Positions 50,167-58,886 of a stretch of DNA of 64,000 nucleotides are shown in pieces. The stretch's first letter is position 1. Every line of letters starts with the position of its first letter. Below the pieces are notes generated by a model. The model was not told the origin of the DNA, did not search any database, and was given only the letters and a program-made list of their open reading frames with translations. A program made the position numbers and the translations under genes. The stretch spans positions 8,914,001 through 8,978,000 of the forward strand of contig CP107851.1 of assembly GCA_036013505.1 (NCBI GenBank). Direction: 5' to 3'. The stretch comes from Streptomyces sp. NBC_00510. Lineage in GTDB: Bacteria > Actinomycetota > Actinomycetes > Streptomycetales > Streptomycetaceae.

Positions 50167-50961
50167 TCAGGTCGTCTTGATCTGGCCGCCGTCGATGGTG
50201 AACTCGGCGCCCGTGATGTTGCCCGCGACGGGCGAGGCGAGGAAGGCGACCAGGGCGGCGACCTCCTCGGGCTCGGTGACCCGCCCCGTGGAGATGCCCA
50301 TGGTGCGCGGCACGACCTCGTCCAGGGCCTCCTGGGCGCTGGTCCCGGCCGCCGCGGCCGTCTGGTCGGCGAAGGCCCCGGGGGCGGTCCAGAAGGGCGT
50401 GCGGACGGGACCGGGGGCGACCGCGTTGACGCGGACGCCCCGCGGGGCGAACTCCTCGGACAGTGACTTCGTCAGGTTCGCCAGCGCGGCCTTGGCGGCC
50501 GAGTAGTCCACGACCATGGGGAAGGGGAGGCGCGCGTTGACGGACGTGATGTTCACGATCGCGCCGCCGCCCGCCGCCACCATGTGGGGGAGTGCGGCGC
50601 GGGTGGCGCGGACCGCGCTGAAGAAGGAGATCTCGAAGACGCGCCGCCACTCCGCGTCGTCCACCTCCAGGAAGCTGCTGCGGGACGTCCCGGAGCCTAC
50701 GTTGTTGACCAGGATGTCGACGGCTCCGTAGCGTTCCGCGGCCTGCCGTACGAGCTCGGCGGGGCCGTCCGGGGTGGAGAGGTCGACGGCCACGGGGGTC
50801 ACCTCGTAGGCGTCCTGGAGGGCTCGCGTCTGCGGGGTGACGCTGCGGCTGCCCGCGACGACGCGCACGCCCTCACGCGCGAGCGTCTCCGTCACCGTCA
50901 GGCCGATGCCCCGTCCGGCTCCGGTGACCACCGCGACCTTGCCCTGAAGCTGCAGTTCCAT
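50167..50961 (-). CDS. Short-chain dehydrogenase/reductase
   Basis: 264 residues from the ATG at 50961. The cofactor motif TGAGRGIG is at residue 14, NNVGSGTS near 86, the catalytic serine in NITSVNARLP and YSAAK near 153. The C-terminus (SPVAGNITGAEFTIDGGQIKTT) is typical of classical 3-oxoacyl-ACP-reductase-like SDRs. The gene is monocistronic between the SSI and alginate lyase genes. The leader carries a plain ribosome binding site (AAGGGG). No substrate can be inferred. Confidence 0.87.
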   Translation of the reverse strand: MELQLQGKVAVVTGAGRGIGLTVTETLAREGVRVVAGSRSVTPQTRALQDAYEVTPVAVDLSTPDGPAELVRQAAERYGAVDILVNNVGSGTSRSSFLEVDDAEWRRVFEISFFSAVRATRAALPHMVAAGGGAIVNITSVNARLPFPMVVDYSAAKAALANLTKSLSEEFAPRGVRVNAVAPGPVRTPFWTAPGAFADQTAAAAGTSAQEALDEVVPRTMGISTGRVTEPEEVAALVAFLASPVAGNITGAEFTIDGGQIKTT

Positions 50962-51146
50962 GGGGACCCCTTCGGGATGGGCGCATGTGTATCGAGCCTG
51001 GGGGAGGGGAGGAGGGCCCGCCATCGGAGCGCCGCCGGGCGGAGGCCGGGTGTGAGGGTGGGTCAGATACGTGTCCTCACGCCCCGCCGGCACCGCGGAG
51101 CCGTGCGCGTCGCGGTAGCAGGTATCAGCCGTGCACGACAGGGGAC

Positions 51147-51175
51147 TTGACGGGGCATTGGTCTAGTCCTACCGT
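51147..51175 (+). promoter_or_regulatory. Alginate-lyase promoter with DasR-like site
   Basis: TTGACG (51147-51152), 17-base spacer, TACCGT (51170-51175). TGGTCTAGTCCT (51159-51170) lies inside the spacer and differs from TGGTCTAGACCT at one base. Confidence 0.65.
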
Positions 51176-51191
51176 CATCCGTCAATCGCAG

Positions 51192-51228
51192 TGTTCACGG
51201 GTGCATCCATGGTTCACCCATGTGAACA
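51192..51228 (+). promoter_or_regulatory. Leader hairpin of the alginate-lyase gene
   Basis: TGTTCACGGGTG (51192-51203) pairs with CACCCATGTGAACA (51215-51228), with a two-base bulge. It ends 27 bases before the ATG. Confidence 0.5.
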
Positions 51229-51255
51229 TGCCGTCTCCTGGGAAGGCGTCCCCCC

Positions 51256-52452
51256 ATGTCCCACAGGTCACAAGGTCTCCTCACCAAGGGCGTCTTCGCC
51301 CTCGTCGCGGCGCTGGTCGCCGCCCTCCTGACCGCGTTGCCCGGCAGCGGTCGGGCCGACGCCGCGCCGGCTGCCTTCAGCCACCCCGGCGTCCTGGTCA
51401 GCCGAGCCCAACTCGACTTCGCACGCGGCAAGGTGCAGGCCGGAGCGCAGCCCTGGAAGGGCGCGTACGACCAGATGATGGCGTCGGCGTACGCCTCGCA
51501 GTCGCGCACCCCCAAGCCGCGCGCGGTCGTCGAGTGCGGCTCCTACTCCAACCCCAACTACGGCTGCACCGACGAGCGCGAGGACGCGATCGCCGCCTAC
51601 ACCAACGCGCTGGCCTGGTACATCACCCGTGACGCCAAGTACGCGCAGAAGGCGATCCAGCTGATGGACGCCTGGTCGGCCACCATCACCGACCACACCA
51701 ACAGCAACGCCCCGCTGCAGACCGGCTGGGCGGGCTCGGTGTGGCCGCGCGCGGCGGAGATCATCCGCTACACGTACACCGGCTGGCCGAACGTGAACCG
51801 CTTCGCCACCATGCTGCGCAACGTCTACCTCCCCGAGGTCATCAACGGCTCGAAGAGCAACGGCAACTGGGAACTCAGCATGATGGAGGCCGCCGTCGGC
51901 ATCTCCGTCTTCCTCGACGACCGCACCTCGTACGACAAGGCCGTGACCCGCTACCTCAACCGGGTCGCCGCGTACGTCTACCTGGACACCGACGGCGCGC
52001 TGCCCAAGACCGTGCCCGGCAGCGGGCTCGACACCCGCGACGAGATCGTCGGCTACTGGCAGGGCCAGTCCACCTTCGTGACCGGTCTGACCCAGGAGAC
52101 CTGCCGCGACTTCACGCACACCGGCTACGGCATCTCGTCGATCTCGCACGTCGCGGAGACCAGCCGCATCCAGGGCGAGGACCTCTACCCGCAGGTCGGC
52201 GAACGGCTCCGGCAGGCGCTGGGCTTCCAGTCCAAGTACCAGCGGGGCGAGGCCGTGCCGTCCTGGCTGTGCGGCGGGCACCTCAACCTGGGGCTCGGAC
52301 CGGTCACCGAGGTCGGCTACAACGCGATCCACAACCGGCTCGGCTACGCCATGACCAACACCCAGGCGCTCACCGAGTCCCAGCGCCCGGCCGGCAGCAA
52401 CAACCTCTTCGTCGCCTGGGAGACCCTGACCCACGGCGATAACCTCTCCTGA
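51256..52452 (+). CDS. Secreted alginate-lyase-like polysaccharide lyase
   Basis: 398 residues. Signal peptide about 1-37 (LLTKGVFALVAALVAALLTALPGSGRADA). The mature protein is an (alpha/alpha) toroid of the alginate_lyase family (PL5/PL38-like): FSHPGVLVSRAQLDFARGKV at the start, GYWQGQ near residue 270 and the conserved NGNWELSMMEAAVG near 200, whose Asn and Trp line the active site. The C-terminus ends ETLTHGDNLS. It probably cleaves a uronic-acid polysaccharide. Its promoter has a DasR-like site, and a stable hairpin lies in the leader. Confidence 0.85.
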   Translation: MSHRSQGLLTKGVFALVAALVAALLTALPGSGRADAAPAAFSHPGVLVSRAQLDFARGKVQAGAQPWKGAYDQMMASAYASQSRTPKPRAVVECGSYSNPNYGCTDEREDAIAAYTNALAWYITRDAKYAQKAIQLMDAWSATITDHTNSNAPLQTGWAGSVWPRAAEIIRYTYTGWPNVNRFATMLRNVYLPEVINGSKSNGNWELSMMEAAVGISVFLDDRTSYDKAVTRYLNRVAAYVYLDTDGALPKTVPGSGLDTRDEIVGYWQGQSTFVTGLTQETCRDFTHTGYGISSISHVAETSRIQGEDLYPQVGERLRQALGFQSKYQRGEAVPSWLCGGHLNLGLGPVTEVGYNAIHNRLGYAMTNTQALTESQRPAGSNNLFVAWETLTHGDNLS

Positions 52453-52488
52453 CCAGGCAGAGGTGACCGGCGGCGGAGGGAACAGGCC

Positions 52489-53271
52489 ATGCCCGTACGT
52501 GTCGAGCGCAGCGGACCCGTCACCACGGTGGTGCTCTCGCGCCCCGAGGCGCGCAACGCCGTCGACGGCCCGACGGCGCGCGAGCTGGCCGACGCCTTCC
52601 GCGAGTTCGACGCCGACCCCGGCACCTCGGTCGCCGTGTTGTGGGGCGAGGGCGGCACCTTCTGTGCGGGTGCCGACCTCAAGGCCATCGGCACCCCGCG
52701 CGGCAACGAGGTGACCGACGTGGGGGAAAGCGGGGACGGCGGTGACGGCCCGATGGGGCCCACCCGCCTGCGGCTGGGCAAGCCGGTCATCGCGGCGATC
52801 TCGGGTCACGCGGTGGCCGGCGGCCTGGAACTGGCCCTCTGGTGCGACCTGCGGGTCGCCGAGGAGGACGCCGTGCTCGGGGTGTTCTGCCGGCGCTGGG
52901 GCGTGCCCCTGATCGACGGCGGGACGGTACGGCTGCCGAGGCTGATCGGCACCTCCCGCGCGATGGACCTGATCCTGACGGGCCGTCCGGTCGACGCTGC
53001 CGAGGCGTACGCCATGGGTCTGGTCAACCGGGTCGTCCCGGCCGGCGGGGCGCGCGCCGCCGCCGAGGGGCTCGCCGCGGAGATCGCGGCCTTCCCGCAG
53101 ACCTGCGTACGGCACGACCGGCTCGCGGTGCTGGAGGCCGAGGGGCTGGGGGAAACGGCCGCGCTCGAGGCCGAGTTGCGGCACGGCCGGGTGTCCCTCG
53201 CGGAAGCGGGGGAGGGCGCGGCGCGCTTCTCGGCGGGGGCCGGGAGGCACGGCGCGTTCGAGGTGAGCTGA
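52489..53271 (+). CDS. Enoyl-CoA hydratase/isomerase family protein
   Basis: 260 residues. The crotonase fold is marked by ERSGPVTTVVLSRPEARNAVDGPTARELADAF, the oxyanion-hole segment GTFCAGADLKAIG near residue 60 and the loop SGHAVAGGLELALWCDLRVAEEDAVLGV near 105. A Ser/Glu-rich insertion (VGESGDGGDGPMG) is seen before that loop. The acid near the active site is in FCRRWGVPLIDGG. It follows the lyase gene by 36 bases on the same strand but has no obvious link to it. Fatty-acid or aromatic-CoA substrates are possible. Confidence 0.87.
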   Translation: MPVRVERSGPVTTVVLSRPEARNAVDGPTARELADAFREFDADPGTSVAVLWGEGGTFCAGADLKAIGTPRGNEVTDVGESGDGGDGPMGPTRLRLGKPVIAAISGHAVAGGLELALWCDLRVAEEDAVLGVFCRRWGVPLIDGGTVRLPRLIGTSRAMDLILTGRPVDAAEAYAMGLVNRVVPAGGARAAAEGLAAEIAAFPQTCVRHDRLAVLEAEGLGETAALEAELRHGRVSLAEAGEGAARFSAGAGRHGAFEVS

Positions 53272-53342
53272 CCGGCGCGGAACGTCCGACGGGGGCCGAT
53301 CCGCGCCGGTCGTCCGCCTGACCCGCGCCCATCGCGTGTCCG

Positions 53343-53374
53343 CCGTGTGTGGTTCGGCCGGTTCCCGTGTGTGG
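53343..53374 (+). promoter_or_regulatory. Direct repeat CCGTGTGTGG, 22-base period
   Basis: CCGTGTGTGG at 53343-53352 and again at 53365-53374: two identical decamers two helical turns apart, upstream of the M4 protease. A regulator dimer binding same-face sites is suggested. Confidence 0.5.
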
Positions 53375-53510
53375 ACCACGGACGCGCTCTGGACATCCGT
53401 ATGTCATGGGCACTTAAATCTGGCACCGCCTCACCTCCGCACCCGGGCCCGCCCCACCGTGGCCGGACGCAGATGCGGGGACCGCGCACGCCCCCCACCA
53501 GAGGAGCACG

Positions 53511-55154
53511 ATGCAGCCCAGCACCAGACGTGCCGCGACCGCCATATCCGCGGCGCTCGCCGCGACCGCCGTCACGGCCGCCCTCCTGACGCCCTCCGCG
53601 GCGTCCGCGTCCGGACGTGACCTCCCCTCCCGGGCCACCGGCGTCGCCCGCGCCGACGCCGCCGTCACGGCCAACGCCGGCCGGCTTTCCCTCACGTCCG
53701 CGCAGGGCCGTACCGTCCGCGACGTCGTCACCGACACGGACGGCGCCCAGCACGTCCGCTACGACCGGACCTACCGCGGACTGCCGGTCCTCGGCGGCGA
53801 CCTCGTCGTCCACCTCGCCCCGGGCGGTGCCTACGAGGGCGCCGAGCGGGCCACCCGCTCCGACCTCGCCGTCCCGAGCACCACCCCCGCCGTCAAGGCC
53901 GCGACCGCCGCCGACAAGGGCCTGGCCGCGCTCCGTTCCGCCCACCGCGGGACCACGTTCCGGCAGGCCAAGGCCAAGCCGCAGCTCGTCGTCGACGCGC
54001 TGCACGGCACGCCCCGGCTGGCCTGGCGCACCACCGCCGTCGGCCTCGACAGCCTGGGCAACCCCGCCGCCCGCATCGTCCTCACCGACGCCCTCACCGG
54101 CGCCCGCATCGACGCCTGGGACGCCCTGGAGACCGCCGCCGGGGACGGCAAGTCCCTGTACGGCGGCACCGTGTCCCTGGAGACCACCCTCAGCGGCAGC
54201 ACCTACCAGCTGAAGGACCCCACCCGCGGCAACACCTACACCGGCGACGCGCAGAACAAGACCGACCTGTGCATCTTCGGCATCTGCTTCTCCCGGGCCC
54301 CCGCGGTCCTCTTCACCGACGCCGACAACCACTGGGGCACCGGCACCACCGCCGACCGCGCGACGGCCGCCGTCGACGCCCAGTACGGCACCGACGAGAC
54401 CTGGGACTACTACAAGACCGTCCACGGCCGCAGCGGCATCGCCGGCGACGGCAAGGGCTCGTACAACCGCGTCCACTACGGCAACAACTACAACAACGCC
54501 TTCTGGGACGACAGCTGCTTCTGCATGACCTACGGCGACGGTGACGGCACCACCTTCGGGCCGCTGGTCGCCCTCGACGTCGCCGGGCACGAGATGTCCC
54601 ACGGGGTCACCTCGCGGACCGCGGGCCTCACCTACTCCGGGGAGTCCGGCGGCCTCAACGAGGCCACCTCGGACATCTTCGGCACGCTGGTGGAGTGGTA
54701 CGCGGGCAACGCCTCCGACACCGGGGACTACCTCATCGGCGAGCGCATCGTGAAGTCCGGCTTCGGCAAGGCAGCGCTGCGCTTCATGGACAAGCCCTCC
54801 AAGGACGGCAGTTCCGCCGACTGCTGGAGCTCGGGCGTCGGCAACCTCGACGTCCACTACTCCTCCGGCGTCGCCAACCACTTCGCCTACCTGCTGGCCG
54901 AGGGCAGCGGCGCCAGGACCATCAACGGCGTCAGCTACGACAGCCCCACCTGCAACGGCTCCACGATGGGCGGCATCGGCCGCGACAAGCTCGGCAAGAT
55001 CTGGTACCGCGCCCTCACGGTCTACATGACCTCCGGCACCAACTACGCGGGCGCCCGCACCGCCACCCTCAAGGCCGCCACCGACCTCTACGGCGCGTCG
55101 AGCGCCGAGTACACCGCCGTGGCCGCCGCTTGGTCCGCCGTCAACGTCAACTGA
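53511..55154 (+). CDS. Secreted M4 (thermolysin-like) metalloprotease
   Basis: 547 residues. Signal peptide about 1-34 (AAATAISAALAATAVTAALLTPSAASA). The propeptide follows with an FTP-type domain (ADAAVTANAGRLSLTSAQGRTVRDVVTDTDGAQHVRYDRTYRGLPVLGGDLVVH) and a PepSY-like part. The catalytic domain begins about residue 205: HEMSH at H360-H364 binds zinc, E384 in NEATSD is the third ligand, and the histidine in NLDVHYSSGVANHFAYLLAEG completes the site. The enzyme is secreted as a zymogen. It is a likely target or neighbour of protease inhibitors but not of SSI itself, which binds serine proteases. Confidence 0.93.
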   Translation: MQPSTRRAATAISAALAATAVTAALLTPSAASASGRDLPSRATGVARADAAVTANAGRLSLTSAQGRTVRDVVTDTDGAQHVRYDRTYRGLPVLGGDLVVHLAPGGAYEGAERATRSDLAVPSTTPAVKAATAADKGLAALRSAHRGTTFRQAKAKPQLVVDALHGTPRLAWRTTAVGLDSLGNPAARIVLTDALTGARIDAWDALETAAGDGKSLYGGTVSLETTLSGSTYQLKDPTRGNTYTGDAQNKTDLCIFGICFSRAPAVLFTDADNHWGTGTTADRATAAVDAQYGTDETWDYYKTVHGRSGIAGDGKGSYNRVHYGNNYNNAFWDDSCFCMTYGDGDGTTFGPLVALDVAGHEMSHGVTSRTAGLTYSGESGGLNEATSDIFGTLVEWYAGNASDTGDYLIGERIVKSGFGKAALRFMDKPSKDGSSADCWSSGVGNLDVHYSSGVANHFAYLLAEGSGARTINGVSYDSPTCNGSTMGGIGRDKLGKIWYRALTVYMTSGTNYAGARTATLKAATDLYGASSAEYTAVAAAWSAVNVN

Positions 55155-55198
55155 CACCGACGCCGGGACCGGCACCGACGCCGTGACCGCACCACCCG

Positions 55199-55237
55199 CC
55201 CCGCGGGACCGACCACTGCCAGGTCGGTCCCGCGGGG
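55199..55237 (+). terminator. Terminator of the M4 protease gene
   Basis: Perfect 16-bp stem (CCCCGCGGGACCGACC and complement) with a seven-base loop, 44 bases past the stop and 20 bases before the SnoaL-type gene. Confidence 0.85.
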
Positions 55238-55256
55238 CCCTGGCACACTGGCACCC

Positions 55257-55616
55257 GTGACCACCACTGACGCCGCGGCGGCGATACACGCGCACGTAGC
55301 GGCCTTCAACGCACGCGACCTGGACACGCTCCTCGCCGGCTTCACCGACGACGCCGTGTGGATCACCGGCACCACCACGGTGCGCGGCCGCGCCGCGCTG
55401 ACCGGTCTCTTCGACGAGGCGATGCGCGGGCTGCTCCCCACGCTGGAGGTGCACGACCTCATCGCCGCGGGCGACCGCGCGGCCTGCCAGATGACCGAGA
55501 CCCTCACCTACCGCGGCGAGCGCCGCACCTGCCCCATCGCCGCCTTCTACGAACTCCGGGACGGCCGCATCGCCTCGGCGAAGGTCTACCGCGAGGGCAG
55601 CGCGGACGTCGCCTGA
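55257..55616 (+). CDS. SnoaL-like (NTF2 fold) protein
   Basis: 119 residues, GTG start at 55257. The NTF2/SnoaL fold is recognisable from AAIHAHVAAFNARDLDTLLAGFTDDAVWITGTTTVRGRAALTGLFDEAM and the closing strands FYELRDGRIASAKVYREG. Such proteins are binding pockets or small isomerases. It converges on the ECF sigma factor gene, which itself carries a C-terminal SnoaL-like domain, but the two are on opposite strands and not obviously related. Confidence 0.82.
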   Translation: MTTTDAAAAIHAHVAAFNARDLDTLLAGFTDDAVWITGTTTVRGRAALTGLFDEAMRGLLPTLEVHDLIAAGDRAACQMTETLTYRGERRTCPIAAFYELRDGRIASAKVYREGSADVA

Positions 55617-55625
55617 GCGGCGTCG

Positions 55626-56579
55626 TCAGGCGGATCCGCTCGCCGTCCACGGCCGGAGCTTGTCCGGGTTGCGGACCGCCCAGATGCGGGTGACGCGGCC
55701 GCCGGTGACGCCGAACGCCGCCACGGTGACGGTGACCCCGGCGTGCTGGGCCACCAGGCCGGGCCGGCCGTTGACCGTCCGCTCCAGGAGCGTCAGCCCC
55801 GGCGACCTGGCGGCGATGTGGACCAGGTACTGGGCGATGCGCTCGCCGCCTTCGACCGGGCGCAGGACGGTGCCGACCAGCCCGCCCCCGTCCGCGACCA
55901 TCGTGGCACCGGGGTCGAGGAGGCCGACGAGGGCCTTGATGTCCGCGGCCTCCCAGGCCTCCTTGAAGTGCCGCACCACACCGGCCTGTCCGGCAGCCGG
56001 CACCGCCGGGTCCCGCGCGTCGCGAACACGCCGGCGGGCCGAGTACGCCAGCTGCCGGCAGGCCGCCGGCGTCCGGCCGACGATCCCGGCGACCTCGGGG
56101 AAGGGGAACCGGAAGACGTCGTGCAGGACGAACGCCACGCGTTCGGCCGGCGTCATCGACTCCAGCACGACCAGGAAGGCCATGGTCACCGACTCGTCCA
56201 GGGTGACCCGGTCGGCGGGGTCGGCCGACTCCGCCCCGGCCCCGACGGCAGGCCCGCCGGTCCACTCCGAACGGTCGGGCAGCGGCTCGGGTATCCAGGA
56301 GCCGACGTAGCGCTCGCGCCGGACGCGGGCCGAGCCGAGCAGGTCCAGGCAGACGCGACTGGCCACCGTCGTCAGCCAGGCGCCGGGCGACTCGATGGCC
56401 TCCTGCTGCTGCCGCGACATCGCGTACCAGCGGGCGTAGGTCTCCTGCACGGCGTCCTCGGCCTCGGCCAGCGATCCGAGCAGCCGGTAGGCGAGGTTGA
56501 TGAGATGGCGCCGCTCGCCGACGACCGCGGCCAGGTCCGGCTCGGTCCGGTCGTGCCCTGGCTGCGATGGGGTGCTCAT
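55626..56579 (-). CDS. ECF sigma factor of the ECF41 (SigJ-like) type
   Basis: 317 residues from the ATG at 56579. Region 2 spans about 20-85 (LINLAYRLLGSLAEAEDAVQETYARWY) and region 4 about 125-180 (VAFVLHDVFRFPFPEVAGIVGRTPAACRQLAYSARRR). The C-terminal 110 residues are a SnoaL-like domain with the NPDKL motif (WAVRNPDKLRPW) characteristic of ECF41. That domain controls the sigma factor itself. ECF41 genes are usually next to a small COE (carboxymuconolactone decarboxylase, oxidoreductase or epimerase) target gene; here the divergent neighbour is a four-helix membrane protein instead. Confidence 0.88.
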   Translation of the reverse strand: MSTPSQPGHDRTEPDLAAVVGERRHLINLAYRLLGSLAEAEDAVQETYARWYAMSRQQQEAIESPGAWLTTVASRVCLDLLGSARVRRERYVGSWIPEPLPDRSEWTGGPAVGAGAESADPADRVTLDESVTMAFLVVLESMTPAERVAFVLHDVFRFPFPEVAGIVGRTPAACRQLAYSARRRVRDARDPAVPAAGQAGVVRHFKEAWEAADIKALVGLLDPGATMVADGGGLVGTVLRPVEGGERIAQYLVHIAARSPGLTLLERTVNGRPGLVAQHAGVTVTVAAFGVTGGRVTRIWAVRNPDKLRPWTASGSA

Positions 56580-56749
56580 GGTTGCAACCGCTCCCTGGTT
56601 CGTCCTGTCCGAATCCGCTCTCGCCACTTCGACGGGACACCGCCCCCGTTCGTCAGGCCGGTGCCCCGCCTGACAGTTCACGGGCCCAGGTCGTCGGACT
56701 GACGGGACAGTACCGATCCGCACCCGTGCGACAGAAGAGGGACCGCGTC

Positions 56750-57133
56750 ATGGCCACACAGACAACAGCAGAACACCGCAGCCTCACGTTCCTCCAGCTC
56801 GCTATCGTCCTGCAGACCGCGGCGATCTTCTTCCAGGCGGTCACCGCCGGAATTCTGCTGTCTTCGTCCCACGGCGAGGCGCTGCACAGTGTGGGAGCGC
56901 GCGTGATGTACGGCGCGTCGATGCTGTACGTGCTCGCCGCGATCCTCGCGTGGCGGCCGGGCGGCGGATCGCCCCGCCCCATCCTGTACGCCTCCGGCTT
57001 CCTCGTCCTCGCCTCGGCACAGGTGGTGATGGGCATCGCCCACATACCGTCGCTCCATGTCCCCCTGGGCGTCCTGATGTTCGGCCTGAGCGTGCTGGCG
57101 CTGGGACACGTGTTCTACGCCCGACGGCCGTAG
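56750..57133 (+). CDS. Four-helix integral membrane protein (DUF6220-like)
   Basis: 127 residues from the ATG at 56750, with AGAGGG eight bases upstream. Four membrane helices can be traced: LQLAIVLQTAAIFFQAVTAGILL, ARVMYGASMLYVLAAILAW, PILYASGFLVLASAQVVMGIA and PLGVLMFGLSVLALGHVFYA. Such small proteins occur near ECF41-type sigma factors and others in actinobacteria. It is divergent from the sigma gene, so it may be a direct target of it. No catalytic residue is obvious; a small heme or quinone-binding role cannot be excluded. Confidence 0.8.
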   Translation: MATQTTAEHRSLTFLQLAIVLQTAAIFFQAVTAGILLSSSHGEALHSVGARVMYGASMLYVLAAILAWRPGGGSPRPILYASGFLVLASAQVVMGIAHIPSLHVPLGVLMFGLSVLALGHVFYARRP

Positions 57134-57144
57134 CCGGCCCGCGA

Positions 57145-57600
57145 TCACGGCCGACCGGCGGACGTCACCAAGCTGAGGCCCGCGGCGCGCAGCTCACGCT
57201 CCCAGCCGGGCAGTTGCGCGGGGTCGAGCCACTCGCTGTACCAGGCGGCGGTTTCGAGGAAGTGCGTCTCCTCCGGCGTGTCCGCCGCGGCCGCGTAGAG
57301 CCCGCACGCCACCTCGACCGCGGTCAGCTCACCCCGGACGAGCGCCCGCGCACGATCGAGGAGCGCCCGCCTGCCGGCGGTCTCCTCGTCCGGCACCGGG
57401 ATGCCCAGCTCGCTCAGGGCCCGTCGGTACAGCTCGCGGATCACGTCCGTGTCGTCGCGGCGCGACAGCCCGGCGAGCTCCCGCAGTGCCGGCGAATCGT
57501 CGCCGTCCACGAGCGCGTGCGCCGCCAGCATCGGCAGGTCCTCGACGGGCACGATCCCCGCGACGTACTGCCATGCGCTGTTCCGCAACCGTTCGGCCAT
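57145..57600 (-). CDS. Hypothetical helical protein
   Basis: 151 residues from the ATG at 57600. It contains no cysteine pair or membrane segment. Sequence such as SPALRELAGLSRRDDTDVIRELYRRALSELGIPVPDEETAGRRALLDRARALVRGELTAVEVACGLYAAAADTPEETHFLETAAWYSEWLDP suggests an all-helical cytoplasmic domain. Similar stand-alone proteins occur widely in actinobacteria, but I recognise no named family. It is convergent with the membrane-protein gene and divergent from the kinase-like gene. Confidence 0.65.
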   Translation of the reverse strand: MAERLRNSAWQYVAGIVPVEDLPMLAAHALVDGDDSPALRELAGLSRRDDTDVIRELYRRALSELGIPVPDEETAGRRALLDRARALVRGELTAVEVACGLYAAAADTPEETHFLETAAWYSEWLDPAQLPGWERELRAAGLSLVTSAGRP

Positions 57601-57751
57601 GCGGGCATCATGCGACGGGGCGGAACGCCGGGGCCAGGGATTTTCCCCGGCGGTGGTCCGCCGAGGCGCCGGGTCCCCCCAAATTCCGTCGTCGGGCGTC
57701 CCGTAGAGTGCGGTCGTTGCGCTCGGCGGGAAGGCGAAGGTGGAGGCTGCG

Positions 57752-58843
57752 GTGAAGTGCCCCGACATGTCGCGTGGTGGGCGCCTGGCCGCCCATGGTG
57801 CCGTCTCCACCTCCCTGGCCCTGCGCAGTGACCGCGCCCTACGCGAGCTCGTCGACACGGCCGTGCCGCTCGGGTCCGGCATCGGCGGGAAGGCGGCCCT
57901 GCTGGAGGTCGCCGGAACCCCGGTCTTCGTCAAGCGGGTGCCGCTCACCGATCTGGAGAGGCAACCCGAGCACGTCCGGTCCACGGCGAATCTGTTCGAG
58001 GTGCCCGTCTTCTGCCAGTACGGCGTCGGCACCATCGGCGCGACGGGCTTCGGGGCCTGGCGCGAGCTCGCCGTGCACACCATGACGACGAACTGGGTTC
58101 TGGCGGCGGAACACGAGGGCTTCCCCCTGATGTACCACTGGCGGGTGCTGCCGGACTCGACGCCCCTGCCCGAAGAACTGGCCGACATCGAAAGGGCCGT
58201 CGCCTACTGGGGCGGCGGACCGCAGGTGCGCCGCCGGATCGAGGCGCTCCAGCAGTCCTCGGCGAGCGTCGCGCTCTTCCTGGAGTACATCCCGCAGAAC
58301 CTGCACCAGTGGCTGGGCACCCAGATCGAAGCGGGGGACGAGACCGCCGACCGGGCCTGCGCCATGGTGGAGAGGGAACTGGCGTCCGGCACCTCGTTCA
58401 TGAACAGCCACGGACTCCTGCACTTCGACGCGCACTTCGAGAACATCCTGACCGACGGCCGGCGCCTGTACTTCGCGGACTACGGCCTCGCCCTGTCCTC
58501 CGGGTTCGAACTCTCGCAGGTGGAAGCCGACTTCTTCGACCGGCACCAGGTCTACGACCGTTGTTACACCGCCACATACCTGGTGAACTGGCTGGTCACC
58601 GCCCTGTTCGGATTCCGGAGGGAGGACCGGGAGGGCCGCTACGCGCTGGTGCGCGCCTACGCGGAGGGCAACCGCCCCACGGGGATCCCGGAGGTGGCCG
58701 CGGCGATCCTCGCCCGGCACGCGCCAGTCGCCGCGGTGATGTCCGACTTCAACCTCTCGTTCCAGCGTCAGAGCAGGCAGACCCCGTTCCCGCTGGAGGA
58801 GATCCGCCGGCTCGGCGGGATGGACGGCTTCCCCCTTCACTGA
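57752..58843 (+). CDS. Kinase-like phosphotransferase (protein/aminoglycoside kinase fold)
   Basis: 363 residues from the GTG at 57752, chosen for GGAGG five bases upstream. An N-lobe with PVFVKRVPLTDLE gives the ATP-binding lysine. The catalytic loop is HFDAHFENIL near residue 230, matching HxDxHxxN of choline/aminoglycoside kinases, and the metal motif is FADYGLAL near residue 250. There is a conserved Trp/Leu-rich middle part (VALFLEYIPQNLHQWL). The substrate could be a small molecule or a protein. It is monocistronic; a hypothetical gene is divergent and a DUF5959 gene convergent. Confidence 0.8.
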   Translation: MKCPDMSRGGRLAAHGAVSTSLALRSDRALRELVDTAVPLGSGIGGKAALLEVAGTPVFVKRVPLTDLERQPEHVRSTANLFEVPVFCQYGVGTIGATGFGAWRELAVHTMTTNWVLAAEHEGFPLMYHWRVLPDSTPLPEELADIERAVAYWGGGPQVRRRIEALQQSSASVALFLEYIPQNLHQWLGTQIEAGDETADRACAMVERELASGTSFMNSHGLLHFDAHFENILTDGRRLYFADYGLALSSGFELSQVEADFFDRHQVYDRCYTATYLVNWLVTALFGFRREDREGRYALVRAYAEGNRPTGIPEVAAAILARHAPVAAVMSDFNLSFQRQSRQTPFPLEEIRRLGGMDGFPLH

Positions 58844-58886
58844 CGGACCTCGGGGAGGTCTTACAGCCGACGACGCGCCGCACGTG

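Noticed and set aside
51268..53379. 703-codon minus-strand frame over the lyase and crotonase genes
   Set aside because: It is a shadow of two well-supported plus-strand genes; no domain, no ribosome binding site.
56580..56749. ECF41-type promoter (TGTCACA...CGTC) in the sigma/membrane-protein gap
   Set aside because: TGACAG and CGTC are present about 15 bases apart on the plus strand, but the match to the -35 element is too weak to call.
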